Assembly (NCBI GenBank): GCA_947178255.1
Contig: CAMWXP010000009.1
Location: forward strand, 1-45,436
Source of the DNA: an uncultured Clostridia bacterium
Lineage (GTDB): Bacteria; Bacillota; Clostridia; Christensenellales; Pumilibacteraceae
Length of the DNA: 45,436 nt
Direction: 5' to 3'
Both the position numbers and the translations under genes were made by a program. Of this stretch, positions 7,520 through 14,974 are shown in pieces. The first letter of the stretch is position 1, and every line of letters starts with the position of its first letter. Under the pieces are notes generated by a model. It ran no database searches, was not told the origin of the DNA, and was given only the letters and a program-made list of their open reading frames with translations.

Positions 7520-10390
7520 ATGAAAAAGAAGTTTTTTGTTGCGGTAGTTTCCGCTGTATGTGCGGCGGCATGCACGTTTGGTCTTGCAGCGTGCAGCGGA
7601 CATGACAGTCATGATTATGCCGAACAATACACGTACAATTCGGAATATCATTGGCGGCAGTGCTCGGGCTGCAAGGATACGCTCGACTATGCCAAACACG
7701 TTAATGACGGCGGAAAAGTATGCGCCGTGTGCGGCTATGAGTTTGGCCAAGGCACAACGGGGGACAACGAGGGCGACGGCGCGTTCGGCAACGTTACCGT
7801 TTCGACAAACGGAGTGCTAAGCTGGAACAAGATAAAGGGCGCAAGCAAGTACGTGCTTAAGGTTACGTACGCCGCGGAAACCGACCAAGCGGAATACGAT
7901 ATTGACGCTGGTCAAACCTCGGCAAATCTTAACGAGCTGCGCAGCGAGGGTTTTCCGTCCGGAAAATCGTCGGTGGAAATTTGGGCGTACGAAAACGTTA
8001 AGGTTTCAATCGGCGGACAAACGGAATATCAGGAAGTGCCTATGACCGACGTAAAGCAGTCATTCCGCATTGTCAAAAGCAACGGCAGCTTTTCGTTGGT
8101 GCGGCTTTCGTATGCCGACGATAATATAAGACTGGACGGCTTTTATGCCGAAAAGCAAACAATCGACGACAAAAACGTTTATCTTTACGAGCAACCGCTT
8201 AAAGACAATCAGCCTATGACTTTGAAGATAAATAATATTGTTAAGGCGGCGAGCGGGCATACCGTGAATTTTTACAAGACGGAGTCGGGACGTAATTCGG
8301 GCGATTCCGCAGACGTTTGGAATTCGTTCGAGCTGCAAATGGGTTACCCGCAGGTTCAGCACGGCGCTAATTTCTATTACGTACGTGTAACGGATAGTGC
8401 GACGGGCGACACGCAGGACTACGACCTGTGCGTTTACGGAATTTATTCGATAACTATACAGCGGTATAACACTTCGTTCTACGAGGATTATAACGGATTG
8501 CGCACGTATACGCATACGCCGATAGGAAATGCTTTGAAGTTTAACGAAATGGACATCGTTCCCCAAGAGGTATTATACAGCGGAGTTGACAGCGGTAAAC
8601 TGGGGCGTTCGTCAAGCTACGAGGTTGTGGCAAAGCAAGATATGACTTTGCTTGTAAACTCGACCGAAATTAATTATTATTTTTACGACGAAGAAACGGT
8701 GCAAGCCGATTGCAGGGAGTATGAGGAATGGAGCAAAACATACTACCTTAGCGAAATGAACGGCGGCTGGCGCATTACCTGTAAGCAATCGGCAACGGGC
8801 ATTGTAAACCTGCCCAACGCCATAATCGGCACAAAGGTCGTAGCCGCCGATTATTCGTATTGCAATCTAAGCGCGCTTGTAGTAGAGGAAGGCGCGGAAA
8901 CGCTTGTAGCTACTTTTACCGATTGCTTCGGGCTGCTTAATATTTTCCTGCCGAGTACCATTATCGAAATGCGCAAAAATTCGTTTGCGGGCGTCAATAC
9001 CGAAGTTACGGTCAACTGCGCTTTTACGAGCGAAAAGGCAAACGACTTTACTTTGTACTGGAACTACGGCGTAAACAAAAGAGTTAAAACTACGTACGGA
9101 GTGGCGGTGCCCGCCAACGCTTTGACGATAGCAAGCGGATTGGTTTTTGCCGCGACCGACAATGTCGACGAGGCGAGTGTTGCTGCCGCGCTCGGCGACT
9201 TTGACGGTACTATACCCGCAACGGTTACGGTCGGGCAAAAAACTTATAACGTTACTCGTATCGACGCAGTAGGCGAAGTACAGTCGCTTACGATAGGCGA
9301 GGGTATTAAGGAGATAGCCGACGGCGCATTGGCTAACGTTCAAAACGTTACGGTATCGAGCGGTAGTCAATACTTTACCGTTAAAGACAATCTTTTATAC
9401 AGCAAGGATTTTACAAAGCTTGTTTGCGTTGCCGATAAAACCGCACAAGCTACGTCGTTGACAGTTGACGAACGTGTTAAGGTCATTGGCTTTGGCGCGT
9501 TGTCGGGATTGACGGGATTGCAAAGCTTGACCGTGCCGTTTGTAGGCGCTTCGGCGACCGATACGCGCAACACTAATTTCGGGTATATATTCGGCGGAGA
9601 AGATTACTCCGATAACGAGTCCTGCGTTCCGACCACGTTGAAGTCGGTTGTAATCGTCGGCGGCGATACTATCGGAGAGCGGGCGTTTATGAATTGCAGC
9701 GGTATAACCGATATAACGATATCCGACGGGGTTAAGTCAATAGGCTTATATGCATTCTACAATTGCAACGGGCTTACGAGTATAGCTTTGCCGAATAGCT
9801 TACAGTCTATCGGCGAAAGTTCATTCGGTTATTGCGGTGCGCTGACAAGCATAACTATACCCGACGGAGTAACGTCTATAAGGAACGGAGCGTTTAGCCA
9901 TTGCGGCAAGCTTGCGAGTATAGTTGTACCCGATAGTGTTGTTACCATAGGTTATGACGCATTTGGCAATACGGCTTGGTACGCCAATCAACCGAACGGA
10001 CTTGTATACGCGGGAAAGGTTGCATACGCTTATAAGGGCGGTATGACGAACGACACGGAAATTGTGCTGGAAGAAGGCACAAAAAGCATTGCGGATTGGG
10101 CGTTCGCTTCCTGCAATAGACTTGTGAGCATTACATTGCCAAACAGCTTGGTTTACATCGGCAGTGCCGCATTCGACCGTTGCCGCGGACTTACAAGCAT
10201 AACTATTCCTTATGGTGTAACGTATGTCGATCCGTCTGTATTCCAAGGCTGCGACAATCTTATGGACGTAACGTTTAACGGAACAAAGGCGCAGTGGAGT
10301 GCTATTAAAGGTATCGGCGACGGCAATCCATGGGCCTACGGCGGCAGCTATACCATTCACTGCACGGACGGCGATATAACAAATAGCTAA
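7520..10390 (+). CDS. BspA-type leucine-rich-repeat lipoprotein
   Basis: A 956-residue secreted protein. Residues 1-25 are a lipoprotein signal with lipobox LAAC, so it should be anchored on the outer face of the membrane. Residues 28-75 hold an HW..C..C and C..C zinc-ribbon-like segment (YHWRQCSGCKD, then VCAVCGYE). A fibronectin-like stretch (about 85-175) follows. From about residue 590 to the end there are LRR_5 repeats of the TpLRR/BspA type (GVKSIGLYAFYNCNGLTSI, SLQSIGESSFGYCGALTSI and so on). Such proteins usually act in adhesion or surface binding; the ligand here is unknown. It has its own promoter flanked by XRE operators and ends at a terminator, so it is monocistronic. Confidence 0.88.
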   Translation: MKKKFFVAVVSAVCAAACTFGLAACSGHDSHDYAEQYTYNSEYHWRQCSGCKDTLDYAKHVNDGGKVCAVCGYEFGQGTTGDNEGDGAFGNVTVSTNGVLSWNKIKGASKYVLKVTYAAETDQAEYDIDAGQTSANLNELRSEGFPSGKSSVEIWAYENVKVSIGGQTEYQEVPMTDVKQSFRIVKSNGSFSLVRLSYADDNIRLDGFYAEKQTIDDKNVYLYEQPLKDNQPMTLKINNIVKAASGHTVNFYKTESGRNSGDSADVWNSFELQMGYPQVQHGANFYYVRVTDSATGDTQDYDLCVYGIYSITIQRYNTSFYEDYNGLRTYTHTPIGNALKFNEMDIVPQEVLYSGVDSGKLGRSSSYEVVAKQDMTLLVNSTEINYYFYDEETVQADCREYEEWSKTYYLSEMNGGWRITCKQSATGIVNLPNAIIGTKVVAADYSYCNLSALVVEEGAETLVATFTDCFGLLNIFLPSTIIEMRKNSFAGVNTEVTVNCAFTSEKANDFTLYWNYGVNKRVKTTYGVAVPANALTIASGLVFAATDNVDEASVAAALGDFDGTIPATVTVGQKTYNVTRIDAVGEVQSLTIGEGIKEIADGALANVQNVTVSSGSQYFTVKDNLLYSKDFTKLVCVADKTAQATSLTVDERVKVIGFGALSGLTGLQSLTVPFVGASATDTRNTNFGYIFGGEDYSDNESCVPTTLKSVVIVGGDTIGERAFMNCSGITDITISDGVKSIGLYAFYNCNGLTSIALPNSLQSIGESSFGYCGALTSITIPDGVTSIRNGAFSHCGKLASIVVPDSVVTIGYDAFGNTAWYANQPNGLVYAGKVAYAYKGGMTNDTEIVLEEGTKSIADWAFASCNRLVSITLPNSLVYIGSAAFDRCRGLTSITIPYGVTYVDPSVFQGCDNLMDVTFNGTKAQWSAIKGIGDGNPWAYGGSYTIHCTDGDITNS

Positions 10391-10410
10391 TCGAATATAA
10401 ACAGCATAGC

Positions 10411-10451
10411 AAAAACCCGACGGAAACTTTTATGCTATCCGTCGGGTTTTT
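10411..10451 (+). terminator. Intrinsic terminator after LRR lipoprotein gene
   Basis: A 14-bp stem (10411-10424 with 10438-10451) contains ACCCGACGG/CCGTCGGGT and is flanked by A- and T-runs. It can also serve the convergent tetR gene. Confidence 0.88.
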
Positions 10452-10456
10452 ATATT

Positions 10457-10495
10457 CATTCAATTCCGAATTCCGAATTCATAATTCCGAATTAG
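10457..10495. repeat. A/T-rich iterated intergenic repeat
   Basis: Three to four copies of an ATTCCGAATTC-like unit lie between the terminator and the tetR stop. A similar iterated 'AATTAAG' stretch lies after secA (2117-2150). Function is unknown. Confidence 0.45.
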
Positions 10496-11055
10496 TTGAG
10501 GTACGCCACGCCCATCATCGATATGCGTTCGCCGATTTCGGCAATGTCGTTTACGCTCTCCTTCATTCCGCTGTTCAGCCAGTAGCCGAGCAGACCTAAG
10601 AATCCGTTGGAAACGAATATGTAATAGTAATCGATTTTGGCGGCGGGGCAGTGCGGGAACATCTTGCTCATAATGGCAACGACCTTTGTTCGTCCCGCTT
10701 CCAATGCGCGTATCATAAAGTCGTCGGTAGGGCGGCGGGTGTTAAGCAGCATGCGGCATATGCCGACGTTGCGCGACACAAACTCGAAAAAGGTTACGTA
10801 AAAGCTTTTTTCGGGCATGCCGTTTATATTGGACGTTTGCGTCATCCATTGCGTAAACTCGAATTCCAGCTGTGCTTCTATTTCCGCCAGCACGTCCTGC
10901 ACCGAATTGTAATGGTAGTAGAACGTGGCACGATTGACGCCCGAGCGCTTGCACAGCTCGGTCGCCGTTATATCGTCGATCGGGCACGATTGCAACATAT
11001 CGGTCAAACACTGTTTTATTTTGCTTGTCGTAGTTTTCTTTTTTGAATCGTGCAT
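10492..11055 (-). CDS. TetR/AcrR-family transcriptional regulator
   Basis: A 187-residue protein. The N-terminal HTH at about residues 10-58 has the family pattern (ITATELCKRSGVNRATFYYHYNSVQDVLAEIE), including the TFYYHY recognition-helix signature. The C-terminal domain is all-helical and gives no ligand clue, though it resembles the DhaS-like TetR_C group of Firmicutes. It has its own strong promoter. The neighbouring amidase-like gene lies upstream on the same strand and might be a target, but no shared operator is obvious. Confidence 0.9.
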   Translation of the reverse strand: MHDSKKKTTTSKIKQCLTDMLQSCPIDDITATELCKRSGVNRATFYYHYNSVQDVLAEIEAQLEFEFTQWMTQTSNINGMPEKSFYVTFFEFVSRNVGICRMLLNTRRPTDDFMIRALEAGRTKVVAIMSKMFPHCPAAKIDYYYIFVSNGFLGLLGYWLNSGMKESVNDIAEIGERISMMGVAYLN

Positions 11056-11120
11056 AATATCCTCGCAGTAATACGGCGGCCGTTTAACCGTCCGCCGCTG
11101 TCTTATAATTTACATTATAT

Positions 11121-11149
11121 ATTATACACTTTTTTAAACACTGTGTCAA
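11121..11149 (-). promoter_or_regulatory. tetR promoter
   Basis: Minus strand: TTGACA (11149-11144), 17-nt spacer, TATAAT (11126-11121). Both boxes are consensus, giving a leader of about 60 nt. Confidence 0.85.
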
Positions 11150-11169
11150 ACTTTTTGCACGGCAAAAAA

Positions 11170-12183
11170 CTAAAACAATCTCGGTCTTCCGCCGCCGATT
11201 GCGGACAGTAATTGCATTGCTATTTTACTTATTCCGCCGCTTCCGTAAATCGCGTTTGTGTTTTCCGTTTCGGTTAAAAACTCGTTTACCGCGGAAACGG
11301 TATCCTCGTCCGCTATGCCGTTTTGCGGAGTATTATACAGCTTGGATAACAGCTTGCGTTGAATATACAAAACACCGCCGTGCTTTGACATGGGCGGGAT
11401 ATTGGTCGGCGTGACAAAAAGCATAGCGTGTAACAATTCTTCATTTACTCCGTCGGTGCCGTCGTGGCCGTTGTTAAGAGCATACTCTTTGACGGCTATG
11501 TCGGTATTCTTGCCGTATACGCCGTCTATGTCTACGGTATATCCGTTTACGCACAGCGCCGCCTGTATTAGCTTTATATTTTTTCCGCGCATGCCTATTT
11601 GCGCGCGCAGTTTGTACGCGGTGGGGGAATGGGGAACGTACGGCATACCGAAATATTCACATATGCCCATAGTCGCATATTCGGCGACGTTGTGTATATA
11701 GTCGGGATCGTGCATCAGTTTTGCTTCGTCAAAGTTGGTCAAGTACCCAGTTTCTATTACGACGGCTGGGCATGCGGCGCCGTTCCACTCGTGATTGCAC
11801 ATCGCCGTTTGACAGGGCTTAATATTGCACAGCTTTGCGCAAACGTCCTCCGCCAGCTCGCGCGACTGCGCGCCATGCCGCCCGACAGCATATTTAATCG
11901 TGCCGCCGTGTACGTCGTTAAAGCTTTTTCTCGAGCCGAACGCGCCGCTCGACATTAACACGATACCGTTTGCTCCCACGCGGTTGGATCGGAATACAAG
12001 CTCCTGCGGATCGCTCGGCATACGTCTATCCGACACGTCAAATCCGCACCTTAGCAGCGCTATTTCCAGCATAAGTTTTGCAAGCTCGGCAGACTTGCTT
12101 CCGTTCAATCTTTGCCCGACAAACGGCATCGGCGGGGTAAGCCCCGTGTCGGCGCTTCCGACTGTAATTATGTAATCTTTCAT
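11170..12183 (-). CDS. Amidase_3-like protein with peptidoglycan-binding domain, zinc ligands missing
   Basis: A 337-residue protein without a signal peptide. Residues 1-175 align with the N-acetylmuramoyl-L-alanine amidase fold: RSNRVGANGIVLM corresponds to the RSxxAN..DxFISIHxN segment, and VVIETGYLTNFDEAKLM to the conserved glutamate motif. The first zinc motif (DPGHGG in active enzymes) reads VGSADTG and the SIHAN histidine is replaced (LMSSGAF), so two metal ligands appear to be lost while the glutamate remains. Residues ~185-245 form a PG_binding_1 module (MRGKNIKLIQAALCVNGY, DGVYGKNTDIAVKEY), with a second helical copy at about 265-310. It is probably a non-catalytic cell-wall or spore-coat binding protein (inference). 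A GAGGT ribosome site precedes the ATG. Confidence 0.75.
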   Translation of the reverse strand: MKDYIITVGSADTGLTPPMPFVGQRLNGSKSAELAKLMLEIALLRCGFDVSDRRMPSDPQELVFRSNRVGANGIVLMSSGAFGSRKSFNDVHGGTIKYAVGRHGAQSRELAEDVCAKLCNIKPCQTAMCNHEWNGAACPAVVIETGYLTNFDEAKLMHDPDYIHNVAEYATMGICEYFGMPYVPHSPTAYKLRAQIGMRGKNIKLIQAALCVNGYTVDIDGVYGKNTDIAVKEYALNNGHDGTDGVNEELLHAMLFVTPTNIPPMSKHGGVLYIQRKLLSKLYNTPQNGIADEDTVSAVNEFLTETENTNAIYGSGGISKIAMQLLSAIGGGRPRLF

Positions 12184-12273
12184 GTATGTACCTCTTTTCT
12201 TTTTCAGTATATGTCCTTATCTACTCCGCGGCTACTTTTTAACTTAATTCATACTGATTTAGTAGGAATTCGC

Positions 12274-12302
12274 TTGACATAAAATAAACTATATAGTAGA
12301 AT
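12274..12302 (+). promoter_or_regulatory. copA promoter, near-leaderless
   Basis: TTGACA (12274-12279), 17-nt spacer, TAGAAT (12297-12302). The start is expected about 3 nt before the ATG at 12312 and no SD site is present. A 10-bp palindrome ACTATATAGT (12288-12297) overlaps the spacer/-10 edge and could be an operator. Confidence 0.8.
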
Positions 12303-12311
12303 ATTAATCGT

Positions 12312-14834
12312 ATGAAAAAGATATTCGATATTACCGGAATGACTTGCGCGGCGTGTGCGGCGCATGTGGAAAAGGCGGCTAAGGGGCTGGATGGCGTAAA
12401 AAGCGCCGAGGTCAGCCTGCTACTAAACCGCTTGACGGTGGAAACCGACATACCCGACAGCGATATTATCGCCGCGGTGGAGCGCGTCGGTTACGGCGCG
12501 AGCGTCGCGGGGGAGAAGAGCGGTGGCAAAGCGGCACCCGCCGACAAAACGCGCGACTACGGCAAAACGCTGTTATGGCGGTTTGTGCTGTCCATAGTAT
12601 TTCTTATTCCGCTTATGTATTTTTCGATGGGGCATATGGTGAACTTTCCGATGGGTGCGCTCGACCCGCACAAAAATCCGTCGTCGTTCGCGCTCATTCA
12701 GCTTGTTCTCACCACGCCCGTGCTTATAATTAACGGCAGATTTTTTGTGAGCGGCGTCAAGTCGGTGCTGCACAAATCGGCTAACATGGATACGCTTGTG
12801 TCGCTGGGTAGCGGCGCGTCGTATATTTACGGCATAGTGTTGCTTTTTGTTATAAACGGTCAAATGGCTAGCGGGGATATTCACGCAGGCGCTCAAACGG
12901 CAATGGGCTTGTTTTTTGAGTCGGCCGCAATGATACTCGCGCTGGTCACGCTCGGCAAATTTTTGGAAGCCAAGTCCAAGGGCAAAACGCGCTCGGAGGT
13001 CGATAAGCTGCTAAAATTGCGCCCGCAAACGGCTACCGTGTTGCGCGACGGAAAACAGCAAACTATATCGATAGACGACATAGCAGTGGGCGACACCGTT
13101 ATAGTAATGCCCGGGGAGTATATTCCGTGCGACGGCGTTATTACAAGCGGTTCGACAACGCTGGATAAATCGGCTATCACAGGCGAATCGATGCCCGAGG
13201 AAGCGACGGTAGGTAGCGCCGCTACATCCGCAGTGCTCAACATTACGGGCAGAGTGGAAATGCGCGCGCAGTCGGTGGGCAAGGACACGACGCTAAGCAA
13301 GATAATCGAGCTAATAGAAAACGCGGGCGGCAGTAAAGCGCCCATACAAAAGATAGCCGACAAGGTGTCGGCGGTGTTTGTGCCTACGGTGTGCGCATTG
13401 GCGCTTATCACGCTAATCGTGTGGCTGTTTGTCGGCACGATTGCACAAGCGCTGACAATGGCTATATCGGTGCTTGTCATATCCTGCCCGTGCGCGCTTG
13501 GTCTGGCAACGCCTGTTGCCGTCATGGCGGGGACGGGCAGAGCTGCGGCGTACGGTGTGCTTGTAAAGAACGCCGAGGTACTGCAAGGACTGGAAGGCGT
13601 GGAAATATTCGCGCTGGACAAAACCGCTACCATCACCGAGGGGAAGCCGCGCGTAACCGAAATAAAGGCTTACGGTCAGCTTGACGGCGATACGGATGCC
13701 GTACTCGGTATTGCCGCCGCGCTCGAACGCGCATCGACGCATCCGCTTGCCAACGCGATAATACAAGCGGCTAATGAAAAGAACATAGCGGAAAAGACCG
13801 CCACGGACAGTACGTACCGCATAGGGTACGGAATGGTCGGTACGGTTGACAAAACCGAATATGCGCTGGGTGGGGCTCGGCTTATGAGCGAGTTCGGCGT
13901 TACGGTCGAGGACAGCAGCGCAGCTACGGTATACCTGTGCAAGCGCGATATGATTTTGGGTGCGATAACGGTGGAGGACGAAATCCGTCCGACAAGCCGA
14001 CAGGCAATAGAGCGCATAAAGAGCGTGGGTGCGCGCGTAGTAATGATTACGGGCGACGGAAAGGAGCAGGCCAAGCGCATTGCAAGCAAGGCGGGCATAA
14101 CCGAAGTGTACTGCAACGTTTTGCCCGACGGCAAGCTGGACATTGTGGAAAAGCTCAAAGCTCAGGGCAAGACGGCAATGGTGGGCGACGGCATAAACGA
14201 CGCGCCTGCGCTGAAAGCGGCGGACGTAGGTATTGCTATCGGTTCGGGCACTGATGTCGCTATCGAGGCGGCGGACGTAGTGCTTGTCAAGTCCGACCTC
14301 GGCGACGTGCCGCGCGCTATGGCGGTGTCGCACATGACGCTTCGCAACGTCAAGCAAAACCTGTTTTGGGCGTTCATATACAACGCGCTCGGTATCCCGC
14401 TTGCGGCGGGCGTGCTGTATGCAGTCGGAGTAACGCTAAATCCGATGATAGCCGCGGCGGCAATGGCGTTTTCGTCGCTGTTTGTGGTGTGTAACGCGCT
14501 GCGCCTTACGGCAATGAAGTTCGGCGACGCGCAGGTTGCGCGAAAGCTGAAAAAGATTAAACATAAAAACGGCGGTGCGAATAACGGCGCTGCCGACGAA
14601 CTTGTAATAAACGACCAAGGTCGAGGAGGTAATAATATGAAAACTGTTCTCAAAGTGCAAGGCATGAGCTGCGGACACTGCTCCGCAAGAGTGCAAAAGG
14701 CGCTTGCCGCTGTTGCGGGCGTGACAAACGCCGAAGTCGATTTGGCAAGCGGCACCGCCACGGTAGAGGGCGACTTTGACGTAGCCGCCGCGGTAGCCGC
14801 AGTGGAAAACGCGGGCTACGAGTGCAAGGCTTAA
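12312..14834 (+). CDS. copA: Copper-transporting P1B-type ATPase fused to a C-terminal CopZ-like domain
   Basis: The protein exports Cu(I) across the membrane using ATP. Order in 840 residues: N-terminal heavy-metal domain (GMTCAACAAH), membrane helices, actuator loop with TGES, the transport helix with CPC (Cys392-Pro-Cys394), the phosphorylation site, the HP motif (STHPLA), the hinge MVGDGINDAPAL, the last helix pair, and a second heavy-metal domain from Met776 (GMSCGHC). Two oddities stand out. The near-invariant phosphorylation motif DKTGT reads DKTAT (Asp436, Ala439). The last 65 residues follow a linker containing an AGGAGGT ribosome site and ATG, as if a separate copZ gene has been joined in frame. 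Asp436 itself is intact. The message appears almost leaderless. Confidence 0.95.
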   Translation: MKKIFDITGMTCAACAAHVEKAAKGLDGVKSAEVSLLLNRLTVETDIPDSDIIAAVERVGYGASVAGEKSGGKAAPADKTRDYGKTLLWRFVLSIVFLIPLMYFSMGHMVNFPMGALDPHKNPSSFALIQLVLTTPVLIINGRFFVSGVKSVLHKSANMDTLVSLGSGASYIYGIVLLFVINGQMASGDIHAGAQTAMGLFFESAAMILALVTLGKFLEAKSKGKTRSEVDKLLKLRPQTATVLRDGKQQTISIDDIAVGDTVIVMPGEYIPCDGVITSGSTTLDKSAITGESMPEEATVGSAATSAVLNITGRVEMRAQSVGKDTTLSKIIELIENAGGSKAPIQKIADKVSAVFVPTVCALALITLIVWLFVGTIAQALTMAISVLVISCPCALGLATPVAVMAGTGRAAAYGVLVKNAEVLQGLEGVEIFALDKTATITEGKPRVTEIKAYGQLDGDTDAVLGIAAALERASTHPLANAIIQAANEKNIAEKTATDSTYRIGYGMVGTVDKTEYALGGARLMSEFGVTVEDSSAATVYLCKRDMILGAITVEDEIRPTSRQAIERIKSVGARVVMITGDGKEQAKRIASKAGITEVYCNVLPDGKLDIVEKLKAQGKTAMVGDGINDAPALKAADVGIAIGSGTDVAIEAADVVLVKSDLGDVPRAMAVSHMTLRNVKQNLFWAFIYNALGIPLAAGVLYAVGVTLNPMIAAAAMAFSSLFVVCNALRLTAMKFGDAQVARKLKKIKHKNGGANNGAADELVINDQGRGGNNMKTVLKVQGMSCGHCSARVQKALAAVAGVTNAEVDLASGTATVEGDFDVAAAVAAVENAGYECKA
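14624..14639 (+). promoter_or_regulatory. Internal ribosome binding site in copA before CopZ-like domain
   Basis: AGGAGGT (14624-14630), 6-nt spacer, ATG (14637-14639), in frame with copA. The spacing is ideal and it lies exactly at the start of the C-terminal metal-binding domain. Confidence 0.75.
14637..14834 (+). CDS. Probable separately translated CopZ-like copper chaperone (in-frame end of copA)
   Basis: The final 65 residues of the copA frame form a complete heavy-metal-associated domain (MxCxxC as GMSCGHCS) with a normal start (MKTVLKVQ) and length for a stand-alone CopZ copper chaperone. A strong ribosome site precedes its ATG. Two products are therefore possible: the long ATPase and a free chaperone. 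E. coli copA also yields a small chaperone, but from the N-terminal domain and by frameshifting. The adjacent TAATAA lies out of frame (14604-14609), which suggests the fusion arose by a small indel between formerly separate genes. Confidence 0.55.
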   Translation: MKTVLKVQGMSCGHCSARVQKALAAVAGVTNAEVDLASGTATVEGDFDVAAAVAAVENAGYECKA

Positions 14835-14914
14835 GTAAATATCATAAATCGGCCATATAAACGGCACAAAAAATTAAAATCACATTAGAATAAGATTAGG
14901 AATGAGCATTGCCG

Positions 14915-14943
14915 TTGACAAATGTCGACCGACAGTGTATAAT
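14915..14943 (+). promoter_or_regulatory. Promoter of 1284-residue membrane-anchored protein
   Basis: TTGACA (14915-14920), 17-nt spacer, TATAAT (14938-14943): full consensus, leader about 25 nt. The rest of the 140-nt gap after copA shows no clear terminator. Confidence 0.88.
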
Positions 14944-14974
14944 TGTGCATGTAAAGCTTGAAAGTGGGGTTTGT

